Assembly (NCBI GenBank): GCA_048370855.1
Contig: DBGEOK010000107.1
Span: 1-64,000 of the forward strand
Length of the DNA: 64,000 nt
DNA from: Limiplasma sp048370855
GTDB lineage: Bacteria > Bacillota > Clostridia > Christensenellales > Aristaeellaceae
Direction of reading: 5' to 3'
Shown piece by piece: positions 52,422-62,393 of this stretch. Every line of letters starts with the position of its first letter. Positions within the stretch are counted from its first letter, which is position 1. The notes beneath the pieces are model-generated. The model did no database searches and had not been told where the DNA came from. It worked only from the letters and a program-made list of their open reading frames with translations. The translations under genes and the position numbers were made by a program.

Positions 52422-53408
52422 ATGAAAAAGTTTATTCTCAAGCGTATCCTGATCAGCATCCTTCTTTTGTTTTTTGTTTCCATGGTCATCTATGGCATTA
52501 TGCGCTGTATTCCCACCTCGTTTGTTGAAAAGATGGCGCTGGAGCGCTCGCAGATGCCCGGCAGCAAAAGCTATAAAGAATGGCTTGAGCAGCTAAACGT
52601 GATGTACGGGATGGATGGGGACGTTATTTCCGGCTTTTTCAAGTGGCTCGGCAAGGCAATCCAGGGGGATTTCGGGGATTCATGGAAATTTACCGTGCCT
52701 GTGGTGGATAAGTTTAAGCAGGTGATCTGGGATTCTTTCTGGCTGGCGATGATTACCATGGTTCTCCGCGTGGTCATCGCCATTCCGCTGGGCATCCTGT
52801 CCGCGCGCAAGCAGTACAGCAAGACAGACTATGCGGTTACGGTGTTTGCGCTCATCGGCATTTCGCTGCCCACCTTCTTTTTTGCCACAATCCTCAAGCT
52901 GGTCTTTTCCATCAACCTGGGCTGGCTGGACCTGTTTGGCAAGGTTGGACGGAATTATTATCAGCTTGACGCATGGGGGCAGGCGCTGGATGTGGCCAAG
53001 CATTACATTATGCCGATCCTGACGCTGACCATCGTAAGCGTGGGAGACCTGATGCGCTATACGCGCACGAACATGCTGGAGGTTTTGAACAGCGACTTTA
53101 TCCGAACGGCGCGCGCCAAGGGCCTGCCGGAAAAAACGGTTATTAACAAGCATGCGTTCCGCAATACGCTGATTCCGATTGTGACCATATTGGGAAGCAC
53201 GCTCCCCACCCTATTTGGCGGGGCGATGATTACCGAGACGCTGTTCCAGATTCCGGGCATCGGCTACACCTCCTATTTGGCGATGATCGAGGGCGATATT
53301 CCCTTTACCATGTTCTACATGCTCTTTATGGCGGTTCTCACCCTGGCCGGTACGTTAATCGCCGATATCCTGTACGCTGTGGTTGACCCGCGCGTACGCA
53401 TCAGCTAG
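52422..53408 (+). CDS. OppB-like peptide ABC transporter permease
   Basis: A 328-residue permease with about six membrane helices. It begins MKKFILKRILISILLLFFVS, typical of OppB/DppB, and has the ATPase-docking EAA loop near 215-245 (LEVLNSDFIRTARAKGLPEK). AAAGGAGGTGA at 52407-52415 fits ATG 52422; a GTG at 52413 lies inside that site. It is followed after 12 bases by the second permease gene. Residues 35-90 form the outer loop usual in this group and nothing is inserted. Confidence 0.94.
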   Translation: MKKFILKRILISILLLFFVSMVIYGIMRCIPTSFVEKMALERSQMPGSKSYKEWLEQLNVMYGMDGDVISGFFKWLGKAIQGDFGDSWKFTVPVVDKFKQVIWDSFWLAMITMVLRVVIAIPLGILSARKQYSKTDYAVTVFALIGISLPTFFFATILKLVFSINLGWLDLFGKVGRNYYQLDAWGQALDVAKHYIMPILTLTIVSVGDLMRYTRTNMLEVLNSDFIRTARAKGLPEKTVINKHAFRNTLIPIVTILGSTLPTLFGGAMITETLFQIPGIGYTSYLAMIEGDIPFTMFYMLFMAVLTLAGTLIADILYAVVDPRVRIS

Positions 53409-53420
53409 GAGGTGCGGAGC

Positions 53421-55208
53421 ATGAGCGAGCATTTCAACCGGAAGGGCGAACCCCTGGAGGAAGAGCGGCGTATCGACGAGGCTGCGGGCGACGAGACGCG
53501 CGGCGACGGGCAGCCTATCGCCCTGGACGACGAGCGCCGCGTCAAGGTGCTCTCGCCCGGCATGCTGGTGTTTAAGCGCTTTGTGCGCAACCGGCTGGCC
53601 ATCGCGGGCGCGATCATTATTATTTCCATGTTTCTGTTCAGCTTTTTAGGCGGCGTGGTGATGCCCTACACCGAAAGCCAGGTGTTCAAGTTTTATCAGC
53701 CGATGAACAAGGAGTACGCTGCCGTTACGCAAAATGATGAATTCCGCTACGTGGTCGCGGACGGGCAGTCGTTTGATAGCAGCGCGAAGAGCCGCATGAT
53801 TTTGGCTATCAATAACGGCCTGGATACCTTTGAAAGCGGAGGGAACACCTATGGCCTTGTCCGGGAGGGCGAGGATTTTTATCGCGTGACCTCCATGCGC
53901 CTGATTGCCTCCGGCAAGGGAATCAAGAACCGTTATACGCTTAACGCGGCGGAGGGCGTCGCCCTGCCGAATGATTTTACCGACAGGTTCAACGAAGCCG
54001 TCGCGGCGCAGCAGAAGTCATTTACCACCGCGGACGGAACGGAGTACGTCGTCAAAACCACGAAAGTGGAGGCGACGGTCATGGCCCCGGTAGACCTGGC
54101 GCTGGCCTCCAAGCTGATCTTTACCGGCGAAATGAGCGAGGACTACCTCTTCCGCCTGTCGGCCGAGCGCGCCATGCAAGGCGGAGGCGACGCCGATTTT
54201 GAGGCGCACGGGGTTGTCTACACGCTCGACATGCTGGACGAGGACACCGCCTCCATTACCGACGCCGCCGGCGCCGAGGTGGCTTCCGCGTCGCATTTCC
54301 TGCTCAAGGAAACGCAGGTCGGCACGGTGTTTCCCGCCGGCTTTGTGGCCGCTGTGCAGCAGGCGGTCAAGGAAGGACAGCCCGCCTTCACGCTCGAGAC
54401 GGGGGACGGGGCGGTTCAGGAGTTCCAGATTACGAAAAAGAACCTGGAATACATTGTGCGCACCAATATGCCGACCTACCAGATTATGATGTACGCCGCG
54501 CCCTCGGCGGAACACCTGCTGGGCACGGACGGCAACGGAATGGACGTGCTGACCCGCCTGATGTACGGCGGACGGATCTCGCTGATGATCGGCTTTGTGG
54601 TGGTGCTGCTGGAGGTGTTGCTGGGCGTCATCCTGGGCGGCATTTCGGGATACTTCGGCAAATGGGTGGACAGCCTGATTATGCGCACGGTAGACGTGTT
54701 CAACTGCATACCGGGCTATCCTATCTATATTATCATGGGCGCGATCATGGACGCGCAGAAGGTTGACCCTACCCGCCGCATTTTCTACCTGATGGCGGTG
54801 CTGGGCGTGCTTGGATGGCCCAATATCGCGCGCATCGTGCGCGGCCAAATCCTGAGCCTGCGCGAGCAGGAGTTCATGACCGCCGCCGAGGCCACGGGCA
54901 TTTCGGTAAAGCGGCGCATTTTCAAGCATCTGGTGCCGAACGTGATCCCCCAACTGATCGTGATCGCCACGATGAACCTGGGCGGTATCATTCTGACCGA
55001 AGCCACGCTATCCTTCCTGGGCCTGGGCGTCAAATACCCCCTTGCCTCCTGGGGAAGCATTATCAACGCGGTCAGCAATGTATACGTGATGACGAACTAT
55101 TGGTTTGTATGGATTCCGGCGGGCATGCTGATCCTGCTGACGGTGCTCGGCTTTAACTTTATCGGCGACGGCTTGCGCGACGCGTTTGACCCCAAGATGA
55201 AACGGTAA
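53421..55208 (+). CDS. OppC-like permease with a large duplicated external insert
   Basis: A 595-residue permease, about twice the usual 300. The start and first membrane helix (about 47-70, LAIAGAIIIISMFLFSFLGG) and everything from HLLGTDGNGMDVLTRL (about 360) onward are normal, including the EAA loop FMTAAEATGISVKRRIFKHL. Between them lies an added stretch of about 240 residues on the outer face. It reads as two related units, about 115-216 and 240-341: each has a similar start (RMILAINNGLDTFESGG and FRLSAERAMQGGGDADFEAH) and a similar end (TDRFNEAVAAQQKSF and AGFVAAVQQAVKEGQ). ATG 53421 follows AGGAGG. Confidence 0.92.
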   Translation: MSEHFNRKGEPLEEERRIDEAAGDETRGDGQPIALDDERRVKVLSPGMLVFKRFVRNRLAIAGAIIIISMFLFSFLGGVVMPYTESQVFKFYQPMNKEYAAVTQNDEFRYVVADGQSFDSSAKSRMILAINNGLDTFESGGNTYGLVREGEDFYRVTSMRLIASGKGIKNRYTLNAAEGVALPNDFTDRFNEAVAAQQKSFTTADGTEYVVKTTKVEATVMAPVDLALASKLIFTGEMSEDYLFRLSAERAMQGGGDADFEAHGVVYTLDMLDEDTASITDAAGAEVASASHFLLKETQVGTVFPAGFVAAVQQAVKEGQPAFTLETGDGAVQEFQITKKNLEYIVRTNMPTYQIMMYAAPSAEHLLGTDGNGMDVLTRLMYGGRISLMIGFVVVLLEVLLGVILGGISGYFGKWVDSLIMRTVDVFNCIPGYPIYIIMGAIMDAQKVDPTRRIFYLMAVLGVLGWPNIARIVRGQILSLREQEFMTAAEATGISVKRRIFKHLVPNVIPQLIVIATMNLGGIILTEATLSFLGLGVKYPLASWGSIINAVSNVYVMTNYWFVWIPAGMLILLTVLGFNFIGDGLRDAFDPKMKR

Positions 55209-55221
55209 GGAGGATATGCCC

Positions 55222-56378
<1,157 letters not shown>

Positions 56379-56382
<4 letters not shown>

Positions 56383-57383
56383 GCGAAAGCACGCATGACG
56401 CGGAAAACATCCTGGAAGTCCGAAACCTGAAAAAGTATTTTCCCATCAAGAGCGGTATGATGCAGCGCGTGGTGGGCAATGTGAAGGCCGTGGACGGCAT
56501 CACCTTTCATATTAAGCGGGGAACCACGATGGGGCTTGTGGGCGAGAGCGGCTGCGGAAAAACGACGGTCGGCCGCACCATTCTCCGCCTTACGGAGAAA
56601 ACCTCCGGCGAAGTGCTCTTTAACGGCCTGGACGTCCACGCGCTGGATAAAGAGGCGCTGCGAAAGCTCCGCCCCAAAATGCAGATTATTTTTCAGGACC
56701 CGTATTCCAGCCTTTCGCCCCGCCTGCCCGTAGGGGAAATCATCGGAGAGGCGGTCCGGGAGCATCATATCGTGCCCGAGGGGGAATACGAGGCATACCT
56801 GGATAAGATTATGAGCGAATGCGGGCTGATGAGCTATTATAAGGACCGTTACCCGCATGAGTTCTCCGGCGGCCAGCGCCAGCGAATCTGTATCGCGCGG
56901 GCCTTGGCCCTCAACCCGGAATTTGTCGTCTGCGACGAACCCGTCTCGGCGCTGGACGTGTCCATCCAGGCGCAGATTATCAATTTGCTCAAGGACCTGC
57001 AAAAGGAGCACAACCTCACATACCTGTTTATCTCCCATGACCTGAGCGTCGTGGAGCATATCAGCGATACGATTGGCGTGATGTATCTGGGAAACCTTGT
57101 GGAATACGGCCCCAAGGAGGATATCTTCCGCAATCCTCTGCACCCGTATACCAACGCGCTGTTCAGCGCCATTCCCATGCCGGACCCAGACGTAAAGATG
57201 AACCGGGTCATTCTGGAGGGCAGCATTCCGTCGCCCGCCAATCCGCCGGCAGGCTGCAAGTTCCATACCCGTTGCGCAAAATGTATGGAACGATGCAAAA
57301 CGGAGGAGCCTATTCAGCGGGAGATAGAGCCGGGACATTTTGTGGTCTGCCACCTGTATGACGAGGAGCGCAAGCATGCCTGA
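56379..57383 (+). CDS. OppF-like peptide ABC transporter ATPase
   Basis: A 334-residue second ATPase: Walker A GESGCGKTTVGRT, signature FSGGQRQRICIARALAL, Walker B FVVCDEPVSALDVSIQAQ, H-loop ISHDLSVVEHI and the C-terminal CKFHTRCAKCMERC with four Cys. With the OppD-like protein it powers peptide uptake through the two permeases. Its length is typical of OppF. It starts at ATGA overlapping the previous stop and overlaps the next small gene by 8 bases. Confidence 0.94.
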
Positions 57384-57627
57384 GGAAAAGCGGGAACAGC
57401 GTGAGGAGGGCGACGACCGGGTTGTCGCGGACATGAACGTGGAAGGGATGCCCTGGTATCGCCGGGGAGAACCCGCGCCCAAGAATCCGGACGCCGAGCC
57501 GCTGACGGGACGCAACCTTTGGCGGTATACCTTTAGCGCCGTCGGGGCGGGCCTGGTCGTGGTGTTTGTGTTCGGCATCTGCGCGGCGGCGTTTATCTGG
57601 TTTTGCATTCACGTCTGGTTCCGGTAG
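57376..57627 (+). CDS. Small membrane protein at the end of the opp-type operon
   Basis: An 83-residue protein that I do not recognise. A charged N-terminal half (MPEEKREQREEGDDRVVADM) leads to a single hydrophobic helix at about 56-80 (FSAVGAGLVVVFVFGICAAA) and ends two to three residues later. ATG 57376 follows GAGGAGCG in the end of the oppF-like gene. It may be an accessory of the transporter, by position only. Confidence 0.7.
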   Translation: MPEEKREQREEGDDRVVADMNVEGMPWYRRGEPAPKNPDAEPLTGRNLWRYTFSAVGAGLVVVFVFGICAAAFIWFCIHVWFR

Positions 57628-57643
57628 CGCGCGAAGCGCCTTA

Positions 57644-57680
57644 GCCCCTGGCCTTCAGGATGACGGCCAGGGGCGTTTGC
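57644..57680 (+). terminator. Terminator of the peptide-transporter operon
   Basis: The arms gcccctggcc and ggccaggggc (10 bp) are followed by gtttgcttgggtt. It lies 17 bases after the last gene. Confidence 0.65.
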
Positions 57681-57682
57681 TT

Positions 57683-58260
57683 GGGTTGAAGCTCGCCTTC
57701 GGGCGGGCTTTTCCGCCAAAACACGTTTCCCCTGCGCCAGCGGCGCGGTCGGGGAAACGTGCAAGGAAACCTTGCTGCGCAAGGCTTCCGAATCCACCGC
57801 ACATGTCGCTGGATTCGGAATGCAGTCCGGAGGGCCGCGGCCCTCCGACCCCCAAATGAGTCAGCCTGAAGCTCGCCTTCAGACGAGCTTTACCGACGAG
57901 AACTGCCGAAAAGTTTGCGCCGGAGGCGCAAACTTCCCGCCCGCCTGGGCGCTGCGCGCAGCAAAAGTACCGGAACCATGGCCGAGCGCTGGTCACCCGG
58001 GCGAACCGATTGCATCCGGAGGGCCGCGCTCCCTCCAAGCCGCCTCCTCAAAAGAGAACTTTTTGACACGCTCGAAGCTCGCCGTCGGGCGTGTTTTATC
58101 GACGAAACCGACTTTCCGCGCCTGGGGCACGGATGGGGAAACAAGCAAAGGAAGCTTGCCGCACACGAGACCGCGAAACCGCGGAAGGCGTTTTTGCGGT
58201 CTCATTCCGTCACGGAATGGCATGGGGCCACAGGCTGCTCGCCCATTTCCGGCGCCGCGG
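57683..58260 (-). repeat. R1 hairpin repeats, three divergent units in tandem
   Basis: Three units begin with gaagctcgcc at about 57686, 57869 and 58075. The middle one is the closest to the standard R1 (minus strand), with aagtttgcgcc/ggcgcaaactt, cccgcccgcctgggcgctgcg and ccggagggccgcgctccctc. The first has its own long hairpins: cacgtttcccc/ggggaaacgtg, tccgaatcca/tggattcgga and gtcggagggccg/cggccctccgac. The third has gagaccgc/gcggtctc and ccgtcacgg. Only the skeleton is common to all three. No gene with a ribosome site is present here. Confidence 0.7.
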
Positions 58261-58269
58261 AACCGCCGT

Positions 58270-58392
58270 ACCCCGTCGCGCTCAATCACGCTTTTGCCGG
58301 GCCGCGAACGCGGCCCGGCAAAAGGGATTCCCAAGGGCTTGGGACGCGACGCCTCCCAAACGTCCCCTCCCGTTCAAGCCCCTCGATTCGCG
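58270..58392 (-). repeat. R2 hairpin repeat, copy 2
   Basis: Read on the minus strand it begins ggggcttgaacgggagggga, almost as copy 1, followed by gggaggcgtcgcgtccc, ccaagcccttgggaatccc and gccgggccgcgttcgcggcccggc. Relative to copy 1 the stem of the last hairpin is lengthened and the middle hairpin shortened. Confidence 0.78.
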
Positions 58393-58481
58393 TTTATACA
58401 ATTTTAACGTCCGCTGTGCAAAATAAGAACACCATTTTAACGCTTCCGGGTTTACACTGGCAGGGAAAGGAGGCGTTTGCC

Positions 58482-58949
58482 ATGACGGCGGTGGTGGTGC
58501 TGGTGTTTGTCGGCGTATGGCTGTTCGGCTTGGCGCTGATGACGCGAATAGACGCGGGACTTGCGCGCCTGAAGCCGGAAAGCCCTGCGCGTGTGGAGAA
58601 GCTTCCAGAAGCGGACGCGCCCCTTCTGTTCTGCGATGACGAGGCGATGGCCGAGGCGGTTCACCGGCGCATACCGGAGCTGGTGATCCGTCGGACGGCG
58701 GAGCTGCCGCCAAACGCTCGGCCCCGCGTGCTCATCGCCCTGCTCAGCGACGATACGGATAACCTTCTGCTATGCCGGCTGGCCCGGCGCGCGCGCGAGG
58801 GCTGCGTGACCGTCGCGCGATGCGGAGATCCCACGTTCCTGCCCGTGTTCAAGCGCGCGCAGGTTTCACACGTGCTGGTCGACCCGCCTACGCCGCAGGG
58901 CATCCTATCGATAGTGCGGGAGGGAACGGTACTGTGCGCAAGCGCTTAA
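58482..58949 (+). CDS. Membrane-anchored TrkA-N-like protein, atypical
   Basis: A 155-residue protein, first of a potassium-uptake operon. Residues 2-20 form a membrane helix (TAVVVLVFVGVWLFGLAL). The soluble part parallels the second half of a TrkA-N (RCK) domain: RVLIALLSDDTDNLLLCRLA, then VTVARCGDPTFLPVFKRAQV and SHVLVDPP. The usual N-terminal GxGxxG nucleotide-binding loop is missing; LLFCDDEAMAEAVHRR stands in its place. Such a truncated anchored RCK-like protein is unusual. AAAGGAGG precedes ATG 58482, and it overlaps ktrB by 16 bases, so it is very probably made with it. Confidence 0.72.
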   Translation: MTAVVVLVFVGVWLFGLALMTRIDAGLARLKPESPARVEKLPEADAPLLFCDDEAMAEAVHRRIPELVIRRTAELPPNARPRVLIALLSDDTDNLLLCRLARRAREGCVTVARCGDPTFLPVFKRAQVSHVLVDPPTPQGILSIVREGTVLCASA

Positions 58950-60274
58950 AGGGCCTTACGGCGTTGCAGACGCTGGCCATCGGCTTTGCCGTGATGATTT
59001 TGCTGGGGGCGTTGCTGCTGAGCCTGCCCGCCGCCAGCCGCGGGCTTCCGCTCGCCTTTGGGGACGCTTTGTTTACCGCAACGTCCGCCACCTGCGTAAC
59101 CGGCCTGGCGGTATGCGATACCTATACGCAGTTCACCTTTTTCGGCCAGCTCGTGATCCTTTGCCTAATCCAGATCGGCGGCCTGGGCTTCATGACGGTA
59201 GCGGTTCTGTTTTCGCTGGTTTTGCGCAAGCGGATCGGCCTGAAGGAACGGTCCTATCTGATGGAAGCGGTCAGCTCGCCGCAGCTTGGCGGGGTGGTGC
59301 GGTTTGTACGCCGAATTTTGCTGGGCACGGCGGTGATCGAGCTGACGGGCGCGGCGCTTCTCGGCATTCGGTTTGTTCCGATGTTTGGTTGGAGGGAAGG
59401 CGCTTGGTTTGCGCTGTTTCACTCCATTTCGGCCTTCTGCAACGCCGGATTTGACCTGATGGGCGGCTTCGGGCCTTACAGCTCGCTGGAGCCCTTCGCC
59501 TCCGACGTGTTGGTAAACCTCACCATCATGGGACTGATCGTGACAGGCGGCATCGGCTTCCTTGTTTGGGACGATATCGCGGAGCATAAATGGCATGTGA
59601 GGCGTTATCTGCTGCACACCAAAATTATGCTTTGCGCCACGCTTGCGCTGCTTGCCCTGTCCTTTGCGGTTTACCTGGCGCTGGAGGGCGAGGGCGCGAT
59701 GGCCGGCATGACGGGCGGGGAAAAGGCGCTCGCTTCCGCTTTCCTCGCCGTTACCCCCCGCACGGCGGGTTTTAATACGGTGCCGATGGACAGGCTGTCC
59801 GAGGCGGGCGCGGCGTTTACGTCCATTCTGATGCTGATTGGGGCGGGCGCGGGTTCCACGGGCGGCGGCGTCAAGCTGACGACCGTGGTGGTCATTTTGT
59901 TATCCGCGCTTTTCTACGCCCGCGGTCAGGAGGACGTGAACGTGTTCCACCGGCGGGTAGCGGACGAGAGGGTGCGCAGGGCGTTTTGCGGCGCGGCGAT
60001 GTATTTGCTGCTGGCGATCATCGGCTGCTTTATGATTTTGGCGGAGCAGCGCGGCATGGCGCTGACGGACGCGCTTTTTGAGGCGCTGTCGGCCATTGGC
60101 ACGGTTGGCCTGTCCCGCGCCGGGACCGCCAGCCTCGGCGGCTTGTCGCGGGCGACGCTGATCGTGCTGATGTACGCGGGACGCGTGGGCAGTCTGTCGG
60201 TTGCGATGGCGCTTTCTGAGAAGAAACGGCCCGCCGGGCTTCGTAATACGGTCGGCAAGGTCGTTGTGGGATGA
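58934..60274 (+). CDS. ktrB: Potassium uptake protein KtrB (TrkH family)
   Basis: A 446-residue ion-conducting subunit with four repeated membrane-pore-membrane modules, each with a filter sequence: SATCVTGLAV, SAFCNAGFDLM, TPRTAGFNT and the AGSTGGGVKL turn, followed by SAIGTVGLS. The length is that of KtrB rather than TrkH. Start at GTG 58934, with GGGAGGG nine bases upstream; the open frame runs further back but overlaps the preceding gene in another frame. It pairs with KtrA, encoded 15 bases downstream. KtrAB activity is commonly inhibited by c-di-AMP. Confidence 0.93.
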   Translation: MRKRLKGLTALQTLAIGFAVMILLGALLLSLPAASRGLPLAFGDALFTATSATCVTGLAVCDTYTQFTFFGQLVILCLIQIGGLGFMTVAVLFSLVLRKRIGLKERSYLMEAVSSPQLGGVVRFVRRILLGTAVIELTGAALLGIRFVPMFGWREGAWFALFHSISAFCNAGFDLMGGFGPYSSLEPFASDVLVNLTIMGLIVTGGIGFLVWDDIAEHKWHVRRYLLHTKIMLCATLALLALSFAVYLALEGEGAMAGMTGGEKALASAFLAVTPRTAGFNTVPMDRLSEAGAAFTSILMLIGAGAGSTGGGVKLTTVVVILLSALFYARGQEDVNVFHRRVADERVRRAFCGAAMYLLLAIIGCFMILAEQRGMALTDALFEALSAIGTVGLSRAGTASLGGLSRATLIVLMYAGRVGSLSVAMALSEKKRPAGLRNTVGKVVVG

Positions 60275-60289
60275 GAGGAGAGCATGTAA

Positions 60290-60937
60290 ATGCGTTCAAT
60301 GCTTGTGATTGGGCTGGGCCGCTTTGGCCGGCATCTGGCAACTAACCTCGCCGAGCTTGGCAACGAGGTGATGGTCGTGGACCGGGACGAGGCCGCGGTG
60401 AATGCCGTCGCGCCCGTAGTGACGACCGCCCATATAGGCGACTGTATGGATGAGGAGGTCATTCGCTCTCTGGGCGTGGGAAATTTTAACGTATGCTTTG
60501 TGTGCATCAGCGACAACTTCCAATCCTCGCTGGAAATCACCTCGCTTTTAAAGGAAGCGGGCGCGCGCATGGTCGTATCCAAAACGGACAGGGAGATGCA
60601 CGCAAAATTTCTGCTCAAGATCGGCGCGGACGCGGTGATCCACCCGGAGCGGGATATGGCGCAGCGCACCGCGATGAAATACAGCATGCAAAACGCCTTT
60701 GACTATATCGAGCTGACGCCGGAATACGCCATTTCCGAGCTGATGACGCCGCCGGCATGGATTGGCCGCACCATCCGGGAGCTCAAGGTGCGCAGCCGGT
60801 ACAGCGTGAACGTCATCGGCGTGAAGGCGGGTTCGCATGTGACGCCGCTGGTGGACGCGGAGCATGTTTTTCATGAGGGAGAGCACATTCTGGTAGCCGG
60901 CGGCAAGAAGGATATCACCCGCTTGATGTACAAATAG
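60290..60937 (+). CDS. ktrA: Potassium uptake regulatory protein KtrA
   Basis: A 215-residue RCK protein that gates KtrB. The nucleotide-binding domain (1-135) starts MLVIGLGRFGRHLA with GxGxxG and acid DRDE at the end of strand 2; a TrkA-C domain (about 140-215) with ISELMTPPAWIGRTIRELKV follows. TrkA-C is where c-di-AMP binds in Ktr proteins. The start follows GAGAGGAGAGC. Its length matches B. subtilis KtrA (about 220). Confidence 0.94.
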   Translation: MRSMLVIGLGRFGRHLATNLAELGNEVMVVDRDEAAVNAVAPVVTTAHIGDCMDEEVIRSLGVGNFNVCFVCISDNFQSSLEITSLLKEAGARMVVSKTDREMHAKFLLKIGADAVIHPERDMAQRTAMKYSMQNAFDYIELTPEYAISELMTPPAWIGRTIRELKVRSRYSVNVIGVKAGSHVTPLVDAEHVFHEGEHILVAGGKKDITRLMYK

Positions 60938-60953
60938 CGCCGGAGGTGCTATG

Positions 60954-62393
60954 ATGAGCGGGGAGGGGATTTCAATGACGCAAGCCCGGAAAGCCGGCAC
61001 GCGCGCCGCCGTGACGATCGCGCTGCTGCTGGCCGCGACAGGCTGCGCGCTTTTCATGAACGGGGGCGGCATCGGCAAGGAATGCGTTATCATGGTGTAC
61101 CTGGTGGGCGTTCTGCTGACGACCGTAGCCACGCGCGGCTATCTGTACGGCGTGCTTTCCTCGCTGGTCAGCGTGCTGGTTTTTAATTACCTGTTTACCG
61201 AGCCGCGCTACACCTTTCTGGTGCACAGCACGCAGGACCTGATGCTCTTAGCCTTTTTTGAAATAACGGCCATTGTATCCGGCAGCATTACCTCGCGGCT
61301 CAGCCGCCTGATGGAGACGGCGGAGCGCAACGAGCGCACCGCGCAGACGCTCTGCGCCATCGCGGAGGGGTTTTTAAACGGCATGGGGGAGCGCGGCATC
61401 GTAGAAAAAGGGCTGCGCTACATCCGCGAGTATACCGGCCAGGAATGCGGCGTGGCGTTGGAAAGCGTGCCGGCGCGCCGGTTTGGCATGCCGGAGCGGG
61501 CGGACGAGCGTTCCTTCGTTATTCCGGGCGTATCGTCGCGCGCTTTGGGATGGCTGAAAGCGCCCCCCGGTCCGACGGACGCGCGGGCCGAGCTGATCGT
61601 CAAGACCGTGGCGACGCAGATGGGCATTGCGCTGGAACGGGAGCACGCTTATCAGGAGCGCGAGGATATCCGCGTGGCCATGGAACGGGAACGCATGCGC
61701 AGCAACCTTCTGCGTTCCGTCGCGCACGACCTGCGCAGCCCGCTGACCGCGCTTTCCGGCGCGAGCACCTTGCTGGCCGACGACTTCGAGCGCCTGAGCG
61801 ACGAGGAAAAAAAGCGGCTGGCCGGCGATATCAGCGAGGAAATGGTATGGCTGAGCAACCTGGTGGAGAATATCCTGAACATGACGCGCATTAACGAAAC
61901 GCGGCTGGAGCTTACCCGTGAGGATGAGGTTGTGGACGATGTGGTGGGGGAAGCGGTGGCGCATATGAGCCGCTTGCTCCGAACCCGGCGCTTCCGCGCC
62001 GTATTGCCGGACGAGGTGCTTGTGGCCTCTATGGACGGACGCCTGATTGTGCAGGCGCTGGTCAACCTGCTGGATAACGCGGTCAAGCACACGCCCCCGG
62101 ACAGCGAAATTGAGCTTTCGGTCTTCACAAAGGGGAATCGGATTGTCTTTTGCGTGGCCGATACGGGAGACGGCGTGGACGAAAGCGTTCGGGACAACCT
62201 TTTTGAGGGGTTTGTCACCTCCGACCATGGCCGTTCCGACAGCAAGAGAGGCATGGGGCTGGGCCTGGCGATCTGCCGCGCCGTGGCGGAGGCGCACGGC
62301 GGAGAAATCCATATGGAGCCCAACGAACCGAAGGGCTCGCGGTTTGTGCTCAGCTTGCCGATGGAGGATCAAGATGCGCATTCTGATGATTGA
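60954..62393 (+). CDS. KdpD-like sensor histidine kinase without the KdpD/Usp domain
   Basis: A 479-residue kinase. Residues about 15-110 form three to four membrane helices of the DUF4118 type found in KdpD (VYLVGVLLTTVATRGYLYG, SVLVFNYLFTEPRYTFL). A GAF-like domain (about 140-225), HisKA with the phospho-acceptor His near residue 258 (VAHDLRSPLTALSG) and HATPase_c (GMGLGLAICRAVAEAHGG) follow. The 400-residue N-terminal KdpD and universal-stress domains are absent. ATG 60954 has GGAGGT six bases away; ATG 60951 and 60975 are also possible. Twenty bases overlap the regulator gene. Confidence 0.9.
   Translation: MSGEGISMTQARKAGTRAAVTIALLLAATGCALFMNGGGIGKECVIMVYLVGVLLTTVATRGYLYGVLSSLVSVLVFNYLFTEPRYTFLVHSTQDLMLLAFFEITAIVSGSITSRLSRLMETAERNERTAQTLCAIAEGFLNGMGERGIVEKGLRYIREYTGQECGVALESVPARRFGMPERADERSFVIPGVSSRALGWLKAPPGPTDARAELIVKTVATQMGIALEREHAYQEREDIRVAMERERMRSNLLRSVAHDLRSPLTALSGASTLLADDFERLSDEEKKRLAGDISEEMVWLSNLVENILNMTRINETRLELTREDEVVDDVVGEAVAHMSRLLRTRRFRAVLPDEVLVASMDGRLIVQALVNLLDNAVKHTPPDSEIELSVFTKGNRIVFCVADTGDGVDESVRDNLFEGFVTSDHGRSDSKRGMGLGLAICRAVAEAHGGEIHMEPNEPKGSRFVLSLPMEDQDAHSDD

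Noticed and set aside
57683..58260. CRISPR array
   Set aside because: The tandem R1 units are 180-210 bp, strongly diverged and without unique spacers; no cas gene is in the window.
57772..58481. Open frames reading through the tandem R1 units, and an extension of the TrkA-like ORF back to 57915
   Set aside because: The TrkA-like protein has a clear ribosome site before ATG 58482 and begins there with a membrane helix. The upstream sequence is repeat DNA.
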